Of a stretch of DNA of 64,000 nt, positions 54,936-63,852 are shown in pieces. The notes beneath the pieces are model-generated. The model saw only the letters and a program-made list of their open reading frames with translations. It did not search any database and was not told the DNA's origin. A program made the translations under genes and the position numbers. How positions within the stretch are numbered: the stretch's first letter is position 1; each line of letters begins with the position of its first letter. This stretch comes from SAR324 cluster bacterium JCVI-SC AAA005 (GTDB lineage: Bacteria > SAR324 > NAC60-12). The stretch spans positions 17,807-81,806 of the forward strand of contig AGAU01000038.1 in the NCBI GenBank assembly GCA_000224765.2, given 5' to 3'.

Positions 54936-56435
54936 ATGCAAAAAAAATATGTCATTGGGGTAGACGGTGGGACTGAATCACTTCGGACCGGATTATTTGA
55001 TCTTTCTGGGAATCCACTTGCTTTTGCTTCGGTAACTTATCCAACAAATTTTCCTGTTCCTGGTTGGGCTGAACAAGATCCGGATGATTGGTGGAACGCT
55101 CTAGGTAGGTCTGTCCGCCAAGCGGTAATTGATGCAAAAGTTAGCAAGCAGGAAATCTTGGGCCTTTGTCTTGATACAACTTGTTGTAGTGTTGTGGTCC
55201 TTGACGGCGCAGGAAATCCATTGAGACCAGCCTTGATTTGGATGGACATGCGCTCTGCTCCACAGACAGAGCAGGTCTTGGCAACGGGTGACTTAGCTTT
55301 AAAAGTAAATAGTAATGGGGGAGGACCAGTCAGTGCTGAGTGGATGATTCCAAAGTCATTATGGATTCATCAAAACGAGCCAGAAATTTTTCAGAATGCA
55401 GAGACTATTTGTGAGTATCAAGATTACTTGAACCTTCACCTTACAGGCAAAAGAGTTGCCAGTATCAACAATGTTTCTGTGCGTTGGCACTACGGACCTG
55501 GATGGGATGGATGGGCCAGTAGAATGGTTGAAATTTTAGGTATGCCGGAGTTGTTGAAAAAATGGCCAGACACCGTTCTTCGTCTGGGTGAAGAAATCGG
55601 AGGCCTGACTTCAAATGCTTCCTTACATTTGGATCTCCCTGAGGGCTTGCCTGTCCTTCAAGGTGGTGCTGATGCTTTTATCGGGATGATTGGTCTTGGT
55701 GTGGTTGATCCAGGAAGTCTGGCATTCATTACAGGCTCTTCTCATCTACACCTGGGCTTGAGCCAGAAGGCTTTAAATGGTCAGGGAATTTGGGGAACCT
55801 ATGCTAATGCAGTGATTCCAGGCCTGCATGTTTTAGAGGGTGGCCAGACCTCCACGGGTTCTGTGGTCAGCTGGCTTCGCAGAACTTTAGGAAATCCATC
55901 CTACGAGGAATTGAACCAAGAAGCTGCTCAATTAGAGCCTGGATCGGAGGGAGTTATTATGCAAGAACATTTTCAGGGCAATCGAACCCCACATACCGAT
56001 CCTCTGTCACGTGGTGTCATCAGTGGGCTAACTCTGAAGCATGGACGCGGCCATCTATTTCGAGCCACCCTAGAGGGGATTGCATTCGGAACTGAATTGA
56101 TTCTTGAAACAATGAGAAATAATGGTTTCGAAGCCGAAACCGTTGTCTTAGCAGGAGGAGCCACTAGATCGAATCTTTGGTTGCAAATCCATGCGGATGT
56201 TTCGAATTTACCATTGACACTGACCAAGGTTCCAGACGCACCAGCTTTGGGATCAGCTATTTTAGCAGCAGTTGGATCGGGCGCTTTCAGTGATATTGGA
56301 AGTGCAGCTAGAAAAATGGTGCAGGTTGATAGGGTAATCGAACCAAACCCAGAATCACATGGTATTTATCAGCCTTTTTATCAAAGTTATCGAGAGCACT
56401 ATCTGGCTATGAAAAAAATTCGGAATAAATTATAA
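54936..56435 (+). CDS. FGGY-family carbohydrate kinase
   Basis: This 499-residue kinase phosphorylates a sugar or polyol with ATP. It has the FGGY pattern: YVIGVDGGTESLRTGLFD at the start, CLDTTCCSVVVLD, LIWMDMRSAPQTE, the second-domain FITGSSHLHLGL and the C-terminal GGATRSNLWLQIHADV. The length is normal for xylulokinase-, ribulokinase- and erythritol-kinase-type proteins, but I cannot pick one. It follows the second dehydrogenase set by 32 bases and precedes the second lipoyl-hydrolase gene. The phosphorylated product may be what the DhaKL or dehydrogenase enzymes act on. Confidence 0.9.
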   Translation: MQKKYVIGVDGGTESLRTGLFDLSGNPLAFASVTYPTNFPVPGWAEQDPDDWWNALGRSVRQAVIDAKVSKQEILGLCLDTTCCSVVVLDGAGNPLRPALIWMDMRSAPQTEQVLATGDLALKVNSNGGGPVSAEWMIPKSLWIHQNEPEIFQNAETICEYQDYLNLHLTGKRVASINNVSVRWHYGPGWDGWASRMVEILGMPELLKKWPDTVLRLGEEIGGLTSNASLHLDLPEGLPVLQGGADAFIGMIGLGVVDPGSLAFITGSSHLHLGLSQKALNGQGIWGTYANAVIPGLHVLEGGQTSTGSVVSWLRRTLGNPSYEELNQEAAQLEPGSEGVIMQEHFQGNRTPHTDPLSRGVISGLTLKHGRGHLFRATLEGIAFGTELILETMRNNGFEAETVVLAGGATRSNLWLQIHADVSNLPLTLTKVPDAPALGSAILAAVGSGAFSDIGSAARKMVQVDRVIEPNPESHGIYQPFYQSYREHYLAMKKIRNKL

Positions 56436-56658
56436 CTAAATGACATGTTAAAAATTTCAATTATATTAATTTTTTTAATAGGTCTGATTTAGTTTTATTT
56501 AGTGAATTAATTTAAATTCTTTTGGAAGATTCTAAAGTTTGTTTATTGAATAAGAAATTGATAAAAACGTGAATAGCTTATTTGGATTATGTAAGACTAC
56601 AAGTAGTAATTTTTCTTTTGCTAATTAAAAGATTCATAGCAATCTAAAGGAAGTAAAA

Positions 56659-57774
56659 ATGGGAGAAATTATCAAGATCTCTATGCCTAAGTGGGGTCTC
56701 TCTATGGTTCAGGGTACCGTAGGTAATTGGTTGGCTGATGAAGGAGATCGGCTAGAAAAAGGACAGGAGATAGTTGAAATTGAGACAGATAAAATATCGA
56801 ATGTCTTAGAATCTCCAGGCGATGGTGTCCTCAAAAGAATTGTAGCTCATTCTGGGGAAATAATTCCTGTCGCATCACTGCTGGGTGTGATTTCAGAGGG
56901 AGAGATAAATGATGAGGAAATTAACTCGTTCATCTTGAAGGAAAATGCTGATGCTCAAGCAGCGGCGGCTAGTGAAACTCCCGCCCCCTTGTCAATTAGC
57001 AGAAACTTTGAATGGGAGGGGCTAAAAATCCGATATCTGGATAGTGATGAGGGAATAAATCCTTTGATTTGTCTTCATGGTTTTGGAGGAGACAAAAACA
57101 ACTGGCAATTCAACCTTTCAGCCCTTGCTCCTTACAGAAGGGTGTTGGCCCCTGATTTTCCAAGCCATGGTGACTCTACTATCAGCGTAAAGCATTCATC
57201 TCCTGCAAATTATGCCATGATGATCTCTGCACTTATTGATCATTTAGAGTTGGATAAAGTGGATCTGGCTGGACACTCTATGGGGGGATTAGTCGCTTTG
57301 CTGACGGCAAGGGACAATCCAAAGAGAGTGAAAGCGCTTACTCTCATAGCCCCAGCGGGGATTGGATCAGAGATCAATGCTTTGTATGTTGATGGCTTTG
57401 CCACTGCAAACAGCCGCAATGATTTGAAAAATCTAGTACCAAAACTATTCGCCAACAAAGAGATGGTGACTCGACAGATGATTGCTGATTTGTTGAAATA
57501 CAAACGTTTAGATGGAGTGGAAAATGCTCTGGTTCAGTTGGCGGCAGAACTTCACACTAGAGGCAAGCAGATTGAGGATCTGAGCAATGTAATAAGAAAT
57601 GTTCCGACAAAGATTTTTTGGGGCAAGGCCGACGAAATCCTTCCAGTGAGTAATTGTAATCATTTAGATAGTACAAACATTGAGTATCTGGAGTGTGGTC
57701 ACCAACCCCATATTGAAGTAGCTGATGAGCTAAATAAATATTTGGAGAGGTCCATTGATCTATCAAGAGCTTAA
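56659..57774 (+). CDS. acoC: Second lipoyl-alpha/beta-hydrolase fusion (AcoC-type E2)
   Basis: This 371-residue protein has the length and layout of the classical AcoC of acetoin dehydrogenase. The lipoyl domain (residues 1-80) has Lys45 in EIETDKISNVLE. A short linker rich in Ala leads to the hydrolase with CLHGFGGDKNNW, nucleophile Ser in LAGHSMGGLVAL, Asp in WGKADEILPV and His in CGHQPHIE. Unlike the first fusion it has no E3-binding domain. It is separated from the kinase by 223 AT-rich bases and has its own ribosome binding site (aaaggaa). It may serve E1 copy 1, which lacks an adjacent E2. That pairing is inference. Confidence 0.9.
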   Translation: MGEIIKISMPKWGLSMVQGTVGNWLADEGDRLEKGQEIVEIETDKISNVLESPGDGVLKRIVAHSGEIIPVASLLGVISEGEINDEEINSFILKENADAQAAAASETPAPLSISRNFEWEGLKIRYLDSDEGINPLICLHGFGGDKNNWQFNLSALAPYRRVLAPDFPSHGDSTISVKHSSPANYAMMISALIDHLELDKVDLAGHSMGGLVALLTARDNPKRVKALTLIAPAGIGSEINALYVDGFATANSRNDLKNLVPKLFANKEMVTRQMIADLLKYKRLDGVENALVQLAAELHTRGKQIEDLSNVIRNVPTKIFWGKADEILPVSNCNHLDSTNIEYLECGHQPHIEVADELNKYLERSIDLSRA

Positions 57775-58470
57775 AAGTTTTATCAGGCTTTATTTCCTAA
57801 CTGCTATCTTTCCAAAGAACTTAGATTCCCTACTTTCGCAGTGTCCCTTCTCTCTTAACAAGTGAGCATTATTAACAGCATGAAGCTTGAACAGGAAGTT
57901 CGGCTAGCGATTCGTCCGGATGAGATTCCCATCAACGCTAGCAATCAGCTGAGTTAGTAAAGGCTCACGGATCTTTTGGTAAGGAATATGCTATCTAACA
58001 CCGCGAATAGTGAGGAAAAAAAGCCTTAGTCAAAAGAATTACAAGATTTATCACATCAATGGGTCAGGACGTTTTTCTCAGCTAAGACAAACAACGCTTT
58101 TATGCATTTTGAGTGAAGGAGGATTAGCTTTATTTGAAAAATAGCATTTCACAAGTAAGGTAAGTTCTGTCCCATTTCTGGAATCATGATTTCGAACTTT
58201 TAAATTAATTTGCGAAGGCCTAATGTTATTTCAAAAACTCTGTTGGAATTGCTATGGGCAAAGGTTGTTAGATAAAAATCGACCATTTGAGAGTTACTAG
58301 AAAAGAATGTGGCTGTCCATGATTTTTCAGACCTAGAAAGTTGTTTGAAATGTATCGCTCCAAGCCAAACATATACTGAAAAGCAATGAAGCAAAGAGCC
58401 GTAAAGATCAGTTCCCTTTAGTGGAGTGTTTTTTAACAGTTATTGAACTAACCCTACCTCCCATCCGAAA
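57775..58470. other. Gap without a recognised gene
   Basis: No intact gene is visible. Short frames read MKLEQEVRLAIRPDEI (from 57880) and AELVKAHGSFGKEYA, and look like former coding sequence, but I could not assign them. It lies between the end of the plus-strand catabolic block and the minus-strand transhydrogenase gene, so both transcripts end here. I see no strong terminator. Confidence 0.4.
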
Positions 58471-59751
58471 TTACCAATGAGTCATATTGCCTAAGAAAAG
58501 ATCTTTCAGTTCGCCGGGTCCAGCTGGAATCGGAGCCAACTTTGTTACACGATGCTGAGGTAATGTTCCTTCAACCAGGGCTGGCACATCTTCAGGGCCG
58601 TAGCCTACTGCGTTAAGCCCGTTTGGTAACCCCGCCTTCTTCATCAAGTCAATCACTGAACTTGCTAAAACCTCACCTGCATCAACGGGAGTAGCTCCCC
58701 GCACATCAGTTCCCATCAGCTCTGCACATCTTAAGTGATTTTCAGGATCAGCAGATCCAGTCCACCGAAAAACGGCCGGTGCGTTCAGAATAACTGACAT
58801 TCCGTGGGGAACAGTTGGATGGTCAGGTGGGTAATCCGGGGGAACGTAGGATTTTACCATTCCGCTGACTGGATAAGACATACCATGTGGAAGATGAACT
58901 CCCGCATTTCCAAAACCAATTCCTGCATAAGTTGCTCCCAGCAAAATTTGACCTCTAGCTTCGTCATCATCAGGATCATCCAAAACACGCTGTAGGTTTT
59001 GGGAAATCAACTTTAAACATTCTGACGCCCAAATACGGCTAATAGGGTTGGAACCTTGGTATGCGGGTCTCATTCCTGGATCATCGGGTGCTGTTCTTCG
59101 GTGATAAGGGAGGGCTGTCAAGGATTCAAGGGCGTGACTGACTTGATCAAGAGCCGTGCAAGCAGTCACCATCTTCGGAAGACTCTTAGTATTATCTGGA
59201 TCAATAATCCCCATCAGTGGACGTAGAGATCGATGCGCAATTCCAGTCTTTGCTTCCATCGAAAGCAAATCAAAGATTGCGACCCCAGTTGTCTCGCTGC
59301 CGGTTCCAGCTGTGGTTGGAATACAGATCATCGGTTTAATGGGGCCTGGAACTGGTTTCCCTTTGCCTATGGGTGGATTGACGTAATCAAGAAAATCTTC
59401 AGGCGGATAAGTTGCGTAGAGATTTGCTGCTTTCACTGTATCCATGCTGGATCCACCTCCAACACCCAAATAGCCATCAAAATCCCCCTTCCTGGCAAAA
59501 TCAATTGCTTCGAGGAAAGAGACATCGGTGGGTTCTACTGAAACACCAGAATAAATCTCGTATTCCAGTTCGACTTCCTTAAGCGAAGCTTTAACCACTT
59601 CCATGGTAGACAGTTTGGCTACTCGATTATCTGTGCAGATCATCAAACGTTTGACACCCATATTCTTGAAGTCACTTCCAATCTCTCTTGTGACTCCTTT
59701 ACCAAACTTGATGCTTGATGTGTCCATGGTGAATGCGGTTTCCAACTTCAT
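58471..59751 (-). CDS. Iron-containing alcohol dehydrogenase, hydroxyacid-oxoacid transhydrogenase (ADHFE1/HOT) type
   Basis: This group III metal-dependent dehydrogenase has about 426 residues. It couples oxidation of a hydroxy acid (4-hydroxybutyrate in characterised members) to reduction of 2-oxoglutarate. Features include the NAD motif GVGGGSSMDTVKAAN, then CIPTTAGTGSETTGVAIF. Metal ligands are Asp and His in TALDQVSHALESL, His in HLPHGMSYPVSG and His in TVPHGMSV. The insert with YHRRTAPDDPGMRPAYQGSNP is typical of the HOT branch. Two ATG codons are possible; the second leaves better room for GGAG, so I end the gene at 59751. It is divergent from the aldolase gene. Confidence 0.9.
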   Translation of the reverse strand: MKLETAFTMDTSSIKFGKGVTREIGSDFKNMGVKRLMICTDNRVAKLSTMEVVKASLKEVELEYEIYSGVSVEPTDVSFLEAIDFARKGDFDGYLGVGGGSSMDTVKAANLYATYPPEDFLDYVNPPIGKGKPVPGPIKPMICIPTTAGTGSETTGVAIFDLLSMEAKTGIAHRSLRPLMGIIDPDNTKSLPKMVTACTALDQVSHALESLTALPYHRRTAPDDPGMRPAYQGSNPISRIWASECLKLISQNLQRVLDDPDDDEARGQILLGATYAGIGFGNAGVHLPHGMSYPVSGMVKSYVPPDYPPDHPTVPHGMSVILNAPAVFRWTGSADPENHLRCAELMGTDVRGATPVDAGEVLASSVIDLMKKAGLPNGLNAVGYGPEDVPALVEGTLPQHRVTKLAPIPAGPGELKDLFLGNMTHW

Positions 59752-59757
59752 TAGCAT

Positions 59758-60190
59758 CTCCGAGTAAGAATTAATAATTAATCAAATATTTCTGCGAATT
59801 ATTAGAAACCCCTGGTCAATCAGCAAGTGCTATACTCAGGCGGCCAATTTTTTTATTGATAGACATACCGATTTTCGCATTATCTACCTCCTTTAGATTT
59901 TTCAGTTGATGATCTAAAACTTAGCCTGGATGTCCTAAGAAATTTTTATGCTTAAACCTATCATCCTGTACCAATATTTATAAAATTCATCAATTTTATC
60001 AGTGAATAAAAACTGAATATTGAATCGTTAAAATTTGGTTTATTCATCATCGTAAAGGGATTTAGATCGATCTCCAGGAAAAGAAAAATCTACTGAACAC
60101 TATTGAGAAGATTGACCTTCATCCAGACCACGAGTATGCATTGGGGCTGAAGAGCAAAGCTGCTATATTCACGTTTTCTATCGGAAAAAA
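59758..60190. other. Divergent promoter region between transhydrogenase and aldolase genes
   Basis: I see no gene. TTTAGAT (59892-59898) and ATCTAAA (59912-59918) form a perfect 7+7 inverted repeat with a 13-base spacer near the left third, a candidate operator or hairpin. The right half is ordinary AT-rich leader. No regulator gene is adjacent. Confidence 0.4.
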
Positions 60191-60958
60191 ATGTATCGAA
60201 AAAATTTGTTGCGCCAAAAACTTCAGGCTGGTGAAAAATTGATTGGAACCTGGCATCAAATCCCAGATCCAATAGTGACAGAGATTCTAAGTCTGAGTGG
60301 TCTCGACTTCGTGCTTGTTGACAATGAGCATGGGCCGGGAGATGTCTTGACCGTTGCAAATCAATTGAGAGCAGCAAACGGAACCGACACTACCCTTGTG
60401 GTTCGCCTTCCCTGGAATGATCATGTGATGATCAAAAAACTTTTGGATGTTGGGGTTGAGTCCATCATGGTCCCCATGGTTGAGAATGCTAAGGAAGCGG
60501 AAGCTGTAGTATCTGCAGTACGCTATCCACCGACAGGAATTCGTGGGGTTGCGCATACCGATGCCAGGGCGAGTGAGTATGGTTTTAAGGCAGATGAATA
60601 CTTGGAGACAGTTTCTGACAATACCTTTGTGATCTGCCAAGTGGAAAGCTCGAAGGCGGCTAACAACATTGATGAGATTGTAAATATTGATGGACTGGAT
60701 ATGATTTTCATTGGGCCATTTGATCTTTCAGCCAGTTTGGGAACCCCAGCAAAATTTGAGAATCCAGAGCACCAGCATTTAATGAGAAAAACGATTGAAG
60801 CTACAAAAGCGGCTGGAAAATATTTAGGAATCACACCTTATGGGACTAATTCGATGGCAGACTTGTATTCACAAGGTTTTGATCTGGTAATTAGTCTAGC
60901 TGATGTCGGAATGATTCGGGATGCTGCACGAGCACTTGCAGACAAAAAACCAAAATAA
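60191..60958 (+). CDS. HpcH/HpaI-family 2-oxo-acid aldolase
   Basis: This 255-residue class II aldolase splits 2-keto-3-deoxy (or 4-hydroxy-2-oxo) acids to pyruvate and an aldehyde. Conserved blocks are LIGTWHQIPDPIVTEIL, DFVLVDNEHGPGD (the catalytic His), VVRLPWND, GVESIMVPMVENAKEAE, GIRGVAH and MIFIGPFDLSASLG. Glu and Asp in the VESSKAANNIDEI and IGPFDLS parts bind the metal. It starts a set with the SDR and the dehydratase, 15 bases from the SDR start. No clear Shine-Dalgarno is seen. RhmA/GarL-type aldolases for sugar acids are the likely relatives. Confidence 0.92.
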   Translation: MYRKNLLRQKLQAGEKLIGTWHQIPDPIVTEILSLSGLDFVLVDNEHGPGDVLTVANQLRAANGTDTTLVVRLPWNDHVMIKKLLDVGVESIMVPMVENAKEAEAVVSAVRYPPTGIRGVAHTDARASEYGFKADEYLETVSDNTFVICQVESSKAANNIDEIVNIDGLDMIFIGPFDLSASLGTPAKFENPEHQHLMRKTIEATKAAGKYLGITPYGTNSMADLYSQGFDLVISLADVGMIRDAARALADKKPK

Positions 60959-60973
60959 TCAATTGGATAGATA

Positions 60974-61741
60974 ATGGCAGGACGTCTGAGGAATGAACAT
61001 ATCTTAGTTACTGGAGGCGGTCGTGGAATTGGGGCTGCGATTGTCGAAAAATGTATCTCTGAAGGAGTTGAGGTTTAGTTCATTGATCTTGAGGAAGAGG
61101 AGGCAAAGAGCCTTCTCAAAAAACTAGATCAGGATAAAAAGCTTATCTTTGTTAAGGGAAATGTTTGTTCCGTTGAAGATTTGAAGCGTTTGTGTGATAG
61201 CACCAGAGAAAAATTTGGCTCAATTACGGGTTTGGTAAACAACGCTGGGAGAAATTCATATGCAGACCCAGTAACAATGACAGATCAACAGTGGGAAGAT
61301 GTCTTCAATGTTGATTTAAAAGCTGCATGGCTTACAGCACGTGAAGCTCTCCCAGATATGATTACTAACAAAAGGGGTTCAATCGTTAACATCGCTTCGG
61401 TTCATGCCAATATGACCTATCCAGGTATGTTTCCGTATGCCGCTGCAAAGTCAGGCTTGGTAGGGTTGACTCGTTCGATGGCATTGGAGGTTGGTGTTCA
61501 TCAGGTGCGAGTGAATTCTCTCTCTCCTGGATATACTGAGACTTTTCTCGTTAAAGAATTCTTTGAGAGAAACGATCCACCCCTCCGAGAAAAAGTTCTG
61601 GATGTTCATCCAATGCACCGAATGGCTAAACCATCAGAAATTGCCAATTGCGTTGCCTTCCTGCTCTCGACTGAAGCGTCCTTTGTTACAGGAGCTAATT
61701 GGATCGTTGATGGTGGCTTAACATCCAGATTTTCAGGATGA
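60974..61741 (+). pseudogene. Short-chain dehydrogenase/reductase interrupted by one amber codon
   Basis: The frame from ATG 60974 to TGA 61741 is a complete SDR of 256 codons except for a TAG at codon 35 (61076-61078), inside the Rossmann fold (GVEV*FIDLEEEEA). Before it is the cofactor loop VTGGGRGIGAAIV. After it come LVNNAGRNSY, the catalytic Ser region SIVNIASVHA, and Tyr-x3-Lys in YAAAKSGLVGLTRSMALE. All other residues look conserved, so this is a very recent nonsense mutation, a sequencing error or readthrough. An internal restart at ATG 61181 would lack the NAD-binding half. The neighbours suggest oxidation of a sugar or sugar acid. Confidence 0.85.
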
Positions 61742-61745
61742 CTTG

Positions 61746-62921
61746 ATGAAGATTGAATCGATCGATTTCTTTTATCTTTCTATGCCAAAGGTCACTGCCG
61801 AAGCAGATGGTAGCCAGGATGCTTTATTGGTGAGAGTTGCTGCAGGTGGTTTGGTGGGTTATGGAGAGTGTGAGGCAGCTCCTCTTCCCTCCATTGCGGC
61901 TCTGATTTGCCCATTATCGCATGGTTCCTGTCAACCAGTGCAGGATTCTGTACTTGGACAAAATTTAAACACCCGTGAAGATATTCAGCGAATAAGTCAA
62001 CTCGTTGCCTATCAAAGTATGGATTTGCTCCAAGCAGCCCATACTTATTCAGGAATAGAGATGGCTCTTTGGGATCTTCTGGGCAAATCTCTGAACGAAC
62101 CGGTTTGGACCCTCCTTGGTTACAAGAATTCATGCCCTAAAACCCCCTATTTTTCTGTGCTATTCGGTGATGAACCCGCAATAACATTGGAACGTGCAAA
62201 AGAATCTCGTCAAAAAAACTTTCAAGCAGCAAAGTTTGGGTGGGGGCCAATTGGTACCAGGACAGCTTCAGAAGATCGTGAACATTTTCAAGCAGCTCGA
62301 GAAGGTTTGGAAAACGATGGTATTCTGCTCGTTGATACAGGACAAATTTTTGGGGATGATGTGGAGAAAGCTTCCCAAAGAATCAAGGCCATGGAAGAGG
62401 CAAATGTACTGTGGTTTGAAGAACCTTTTCATGCTCATGCTCTTAAGGAATATGCTGAGCTGGCCAAGAGAAGTAGAAAAATTAAAATTGCCGGTGGGGA
62501 AGGGGCGCATCATTCCTCGATGGCCAAGCATTTGATTGATTTTGGAAAAATTGGCTACGTTCAAATTGATTGTGGGAGAATAGGAGGCATTGGCCCCGCC
62601 AAATTAGTGGCAGATCATGCAGTAGCAAGCGGAGTCACATATGTGAACCACACTTTCACATCACATCTTGCCTTGAGTGCTTCACTGCAGCCATATGCTG
62701 GATTGAAAAATCATGAAATCTGTGAGTACCCAGGTCAACCAAAATCCCTAGCATTAGCTATTACCAAAACGCATTTAGAACCTGATAAAAATGGCCAAGT
62801 TAGGGCACCTGAAAAGCCCGGGTTAGGAATAGATATCAATCTTGAAGGGCTAAAAAACTATTTGGTAGATGTTTCAATTGAAGTTAATGGAAGAAATTTA
62901 TATAAAACAACCCGATTTTAA
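61746..62921 (+). CDS. Enolase-superfamily (mandelate racemase/muconate lactonising type) dehydratase
   Basis: This protein of about 391 residues probably dehydrates a sugar acid to a 2-keto-3-deoxy acid. Metal ligands are Asp in ILLVDTGQ, Glu in LWFEEPF and Glu in IAGGEGAH. A Lys-containing strand (FQAAKFGWGPIG) and the later YVNHTFTSHLALSAS with its His fit the mandelate racemase subgroup. I start at the ATG, three bases after an in-frame TTG. It lies directly after the SDR. Dehydratase then aldolase is the usual non-phosphorylating order, so the aldolase gene two positions upstream is its likely partner. The sugar cannot be told. Confidence 0.88.
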   Translation: MKIESIDFFYLSMPKVTAEADGSQDALLVRVAAGGLVGYGECEAAPLPSIAALICPLSHGSCQPVQDSVLGQNLNTREDIQRISQLVAYQSMDLLQAAHTYSGIEMALWDLLGKSLNEPVWTLLGYKNSCPKTPYFSVLFGDEPAITLERAKESRQKNFQAAKFGWGPIGTRTASEDREHFQAAREGLENDGILLVDTGQIFGDDVEKASQRIKAMEEANVLWFEEPFHAHALKEYAELAKRSRKIKIAGGEGAHHSSMAKHLIDFGKIGYVQIDCGRIGGIGPAKLVADHAVASGVTYVNHTFTSHLALSASLQPYAGLKNHEICEYPGQPKSLALAITKTHLEPDKNGQVRAPEKPGLGIDINLEGLKNYLVDVSIEVNGRNLYKTTRF

Positions 62922-62997
62922 AATTACACAATCAAATAAGATATCTAGCTTTAAAAAAATGAAGTTCAGATGATTAAAATGTTAAACTCGAGTTCAA

Positions 62998-63852
62998 ATG
63001 AAGAAAAATCAAATTGATCAATTTTGGAACGAGGGATTTGTTGTTGTGGGATCGGTTGTCCCAAAGGAATGTATTGATGAGGCAAACAGAGTTCTGGGAG
63101 GTCTGATTGAAGCTTCAAGAAAAGTTAAATCGAGCGACACTATCTACGACTTGAGCGATCATCATAACGAGCAAATTCCAAGTGTTCGGCGAATCAAAGC
63201 CCCTCATCTCGTCGATCCAATCTTTGATCAAATAATGCGATCTGATGGGGTTTTGAACTGTGTTAGAGCCTTGTTGGGACCAAATTTGAGGATGGAGCAC
63301 AGTAAGCTCAATATTAAACAAGCGAATGGAGGTGAGGCGGTTGAATGGCATCAGGACTGGGCGTTCTATCCTCATTCAAATGATGACATTCTTGAGGTTG
63401 GGGTACTGCTTGAAGAATGTAATGAAGAAAATGGACCCCTATTGATGATTCCTGAATCTCATAGGGGTCCAATTGAAAATCATCACCATCCAGATGGTTT
63501 TTTCTGTGGAGCAATTGATATGGAACAGGCCACTTTTGATGTGGAAAAAGCTGTTCCATTGACTGCAAAAGCTGGAGCAATCACGATGCACCACGTTCGC
63601 ATGGTGCACGGGTCTCGTTCAAATCAATCAGAACAGAACCGCCCCATCCTTTTGATCGGCTATTGTGCTGCAGATGCGTGGCCACTAAGAGGAATTAGTA
63701 CAATTGAAGAGTTTGAAGGAAGGATAATTTGTGGTGAAAAACAGCTTCCTCGCTTGGATAAAGTACCTGTTCGGATGCCCTACCCTCCAGCCCCAAACGA
63801 GGGCTCTATTTTCGAAAACCAACGCCTAGTCGCTGGAAAGTCCTTCCAATAA
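62998..63852 (+). CDS. Phytanoyl-CoA dioxygenase (PhyH) family Fe(II)/2-oxoglutarate enzyme
   Basis: This 284-residue oxygenase has the PhyH fold: FWNEGFVVVGSVVPKECID at the start, the iron-binding His118-x-Asp120 in VEWHQDWAFYPH, and the distal His204 in MVHGSRSNQS. The 2-oxoglutarate-binding Arg is probably in NRPILLIGY. Between them lies LLMIPESHRGPIEN, usual in the family. Family members hydroxylate many small molecules, so the substrate is unknown. It is 76 bases after the dehydratase on the same strand and may belong to its operon. The last 148 bases of the window after it contain no gene. Confidence 0.9.
   Translation: MKKNQIDQFWNEGFVVVGSVVPKECIDEANRVLGGLIEASRKVKSSDTIYDLSDHHNEQIPSVRRIKAPHLVDPIFDQIMRSDGVLNCVRALLGPNLRMEHSKLNIKQANGGEAVEWHQDWAFYPHSNDDILEVGVLLEECNEENGPLLMIPESHRGPIENHHHPDGFFCGAIDMEQATFDVEKAVPLTAKAGAITMHHVRMVHGSRSNQSEQNRPILLIGYCAADAWPLRGISTIEEFEGRIICGEKQLPRLDKVPVRMPYPPAPNEGSIFENQRLVAGKSFQ

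Noticed and set aside
57880..57958. Short frame MKLEQEVRLAIRPDEI resembling the end of an ABC ATPase TOBE domain
   Set aside because: Only 25 codons with a few matching residues and no upstream ATPase sequence nearby.
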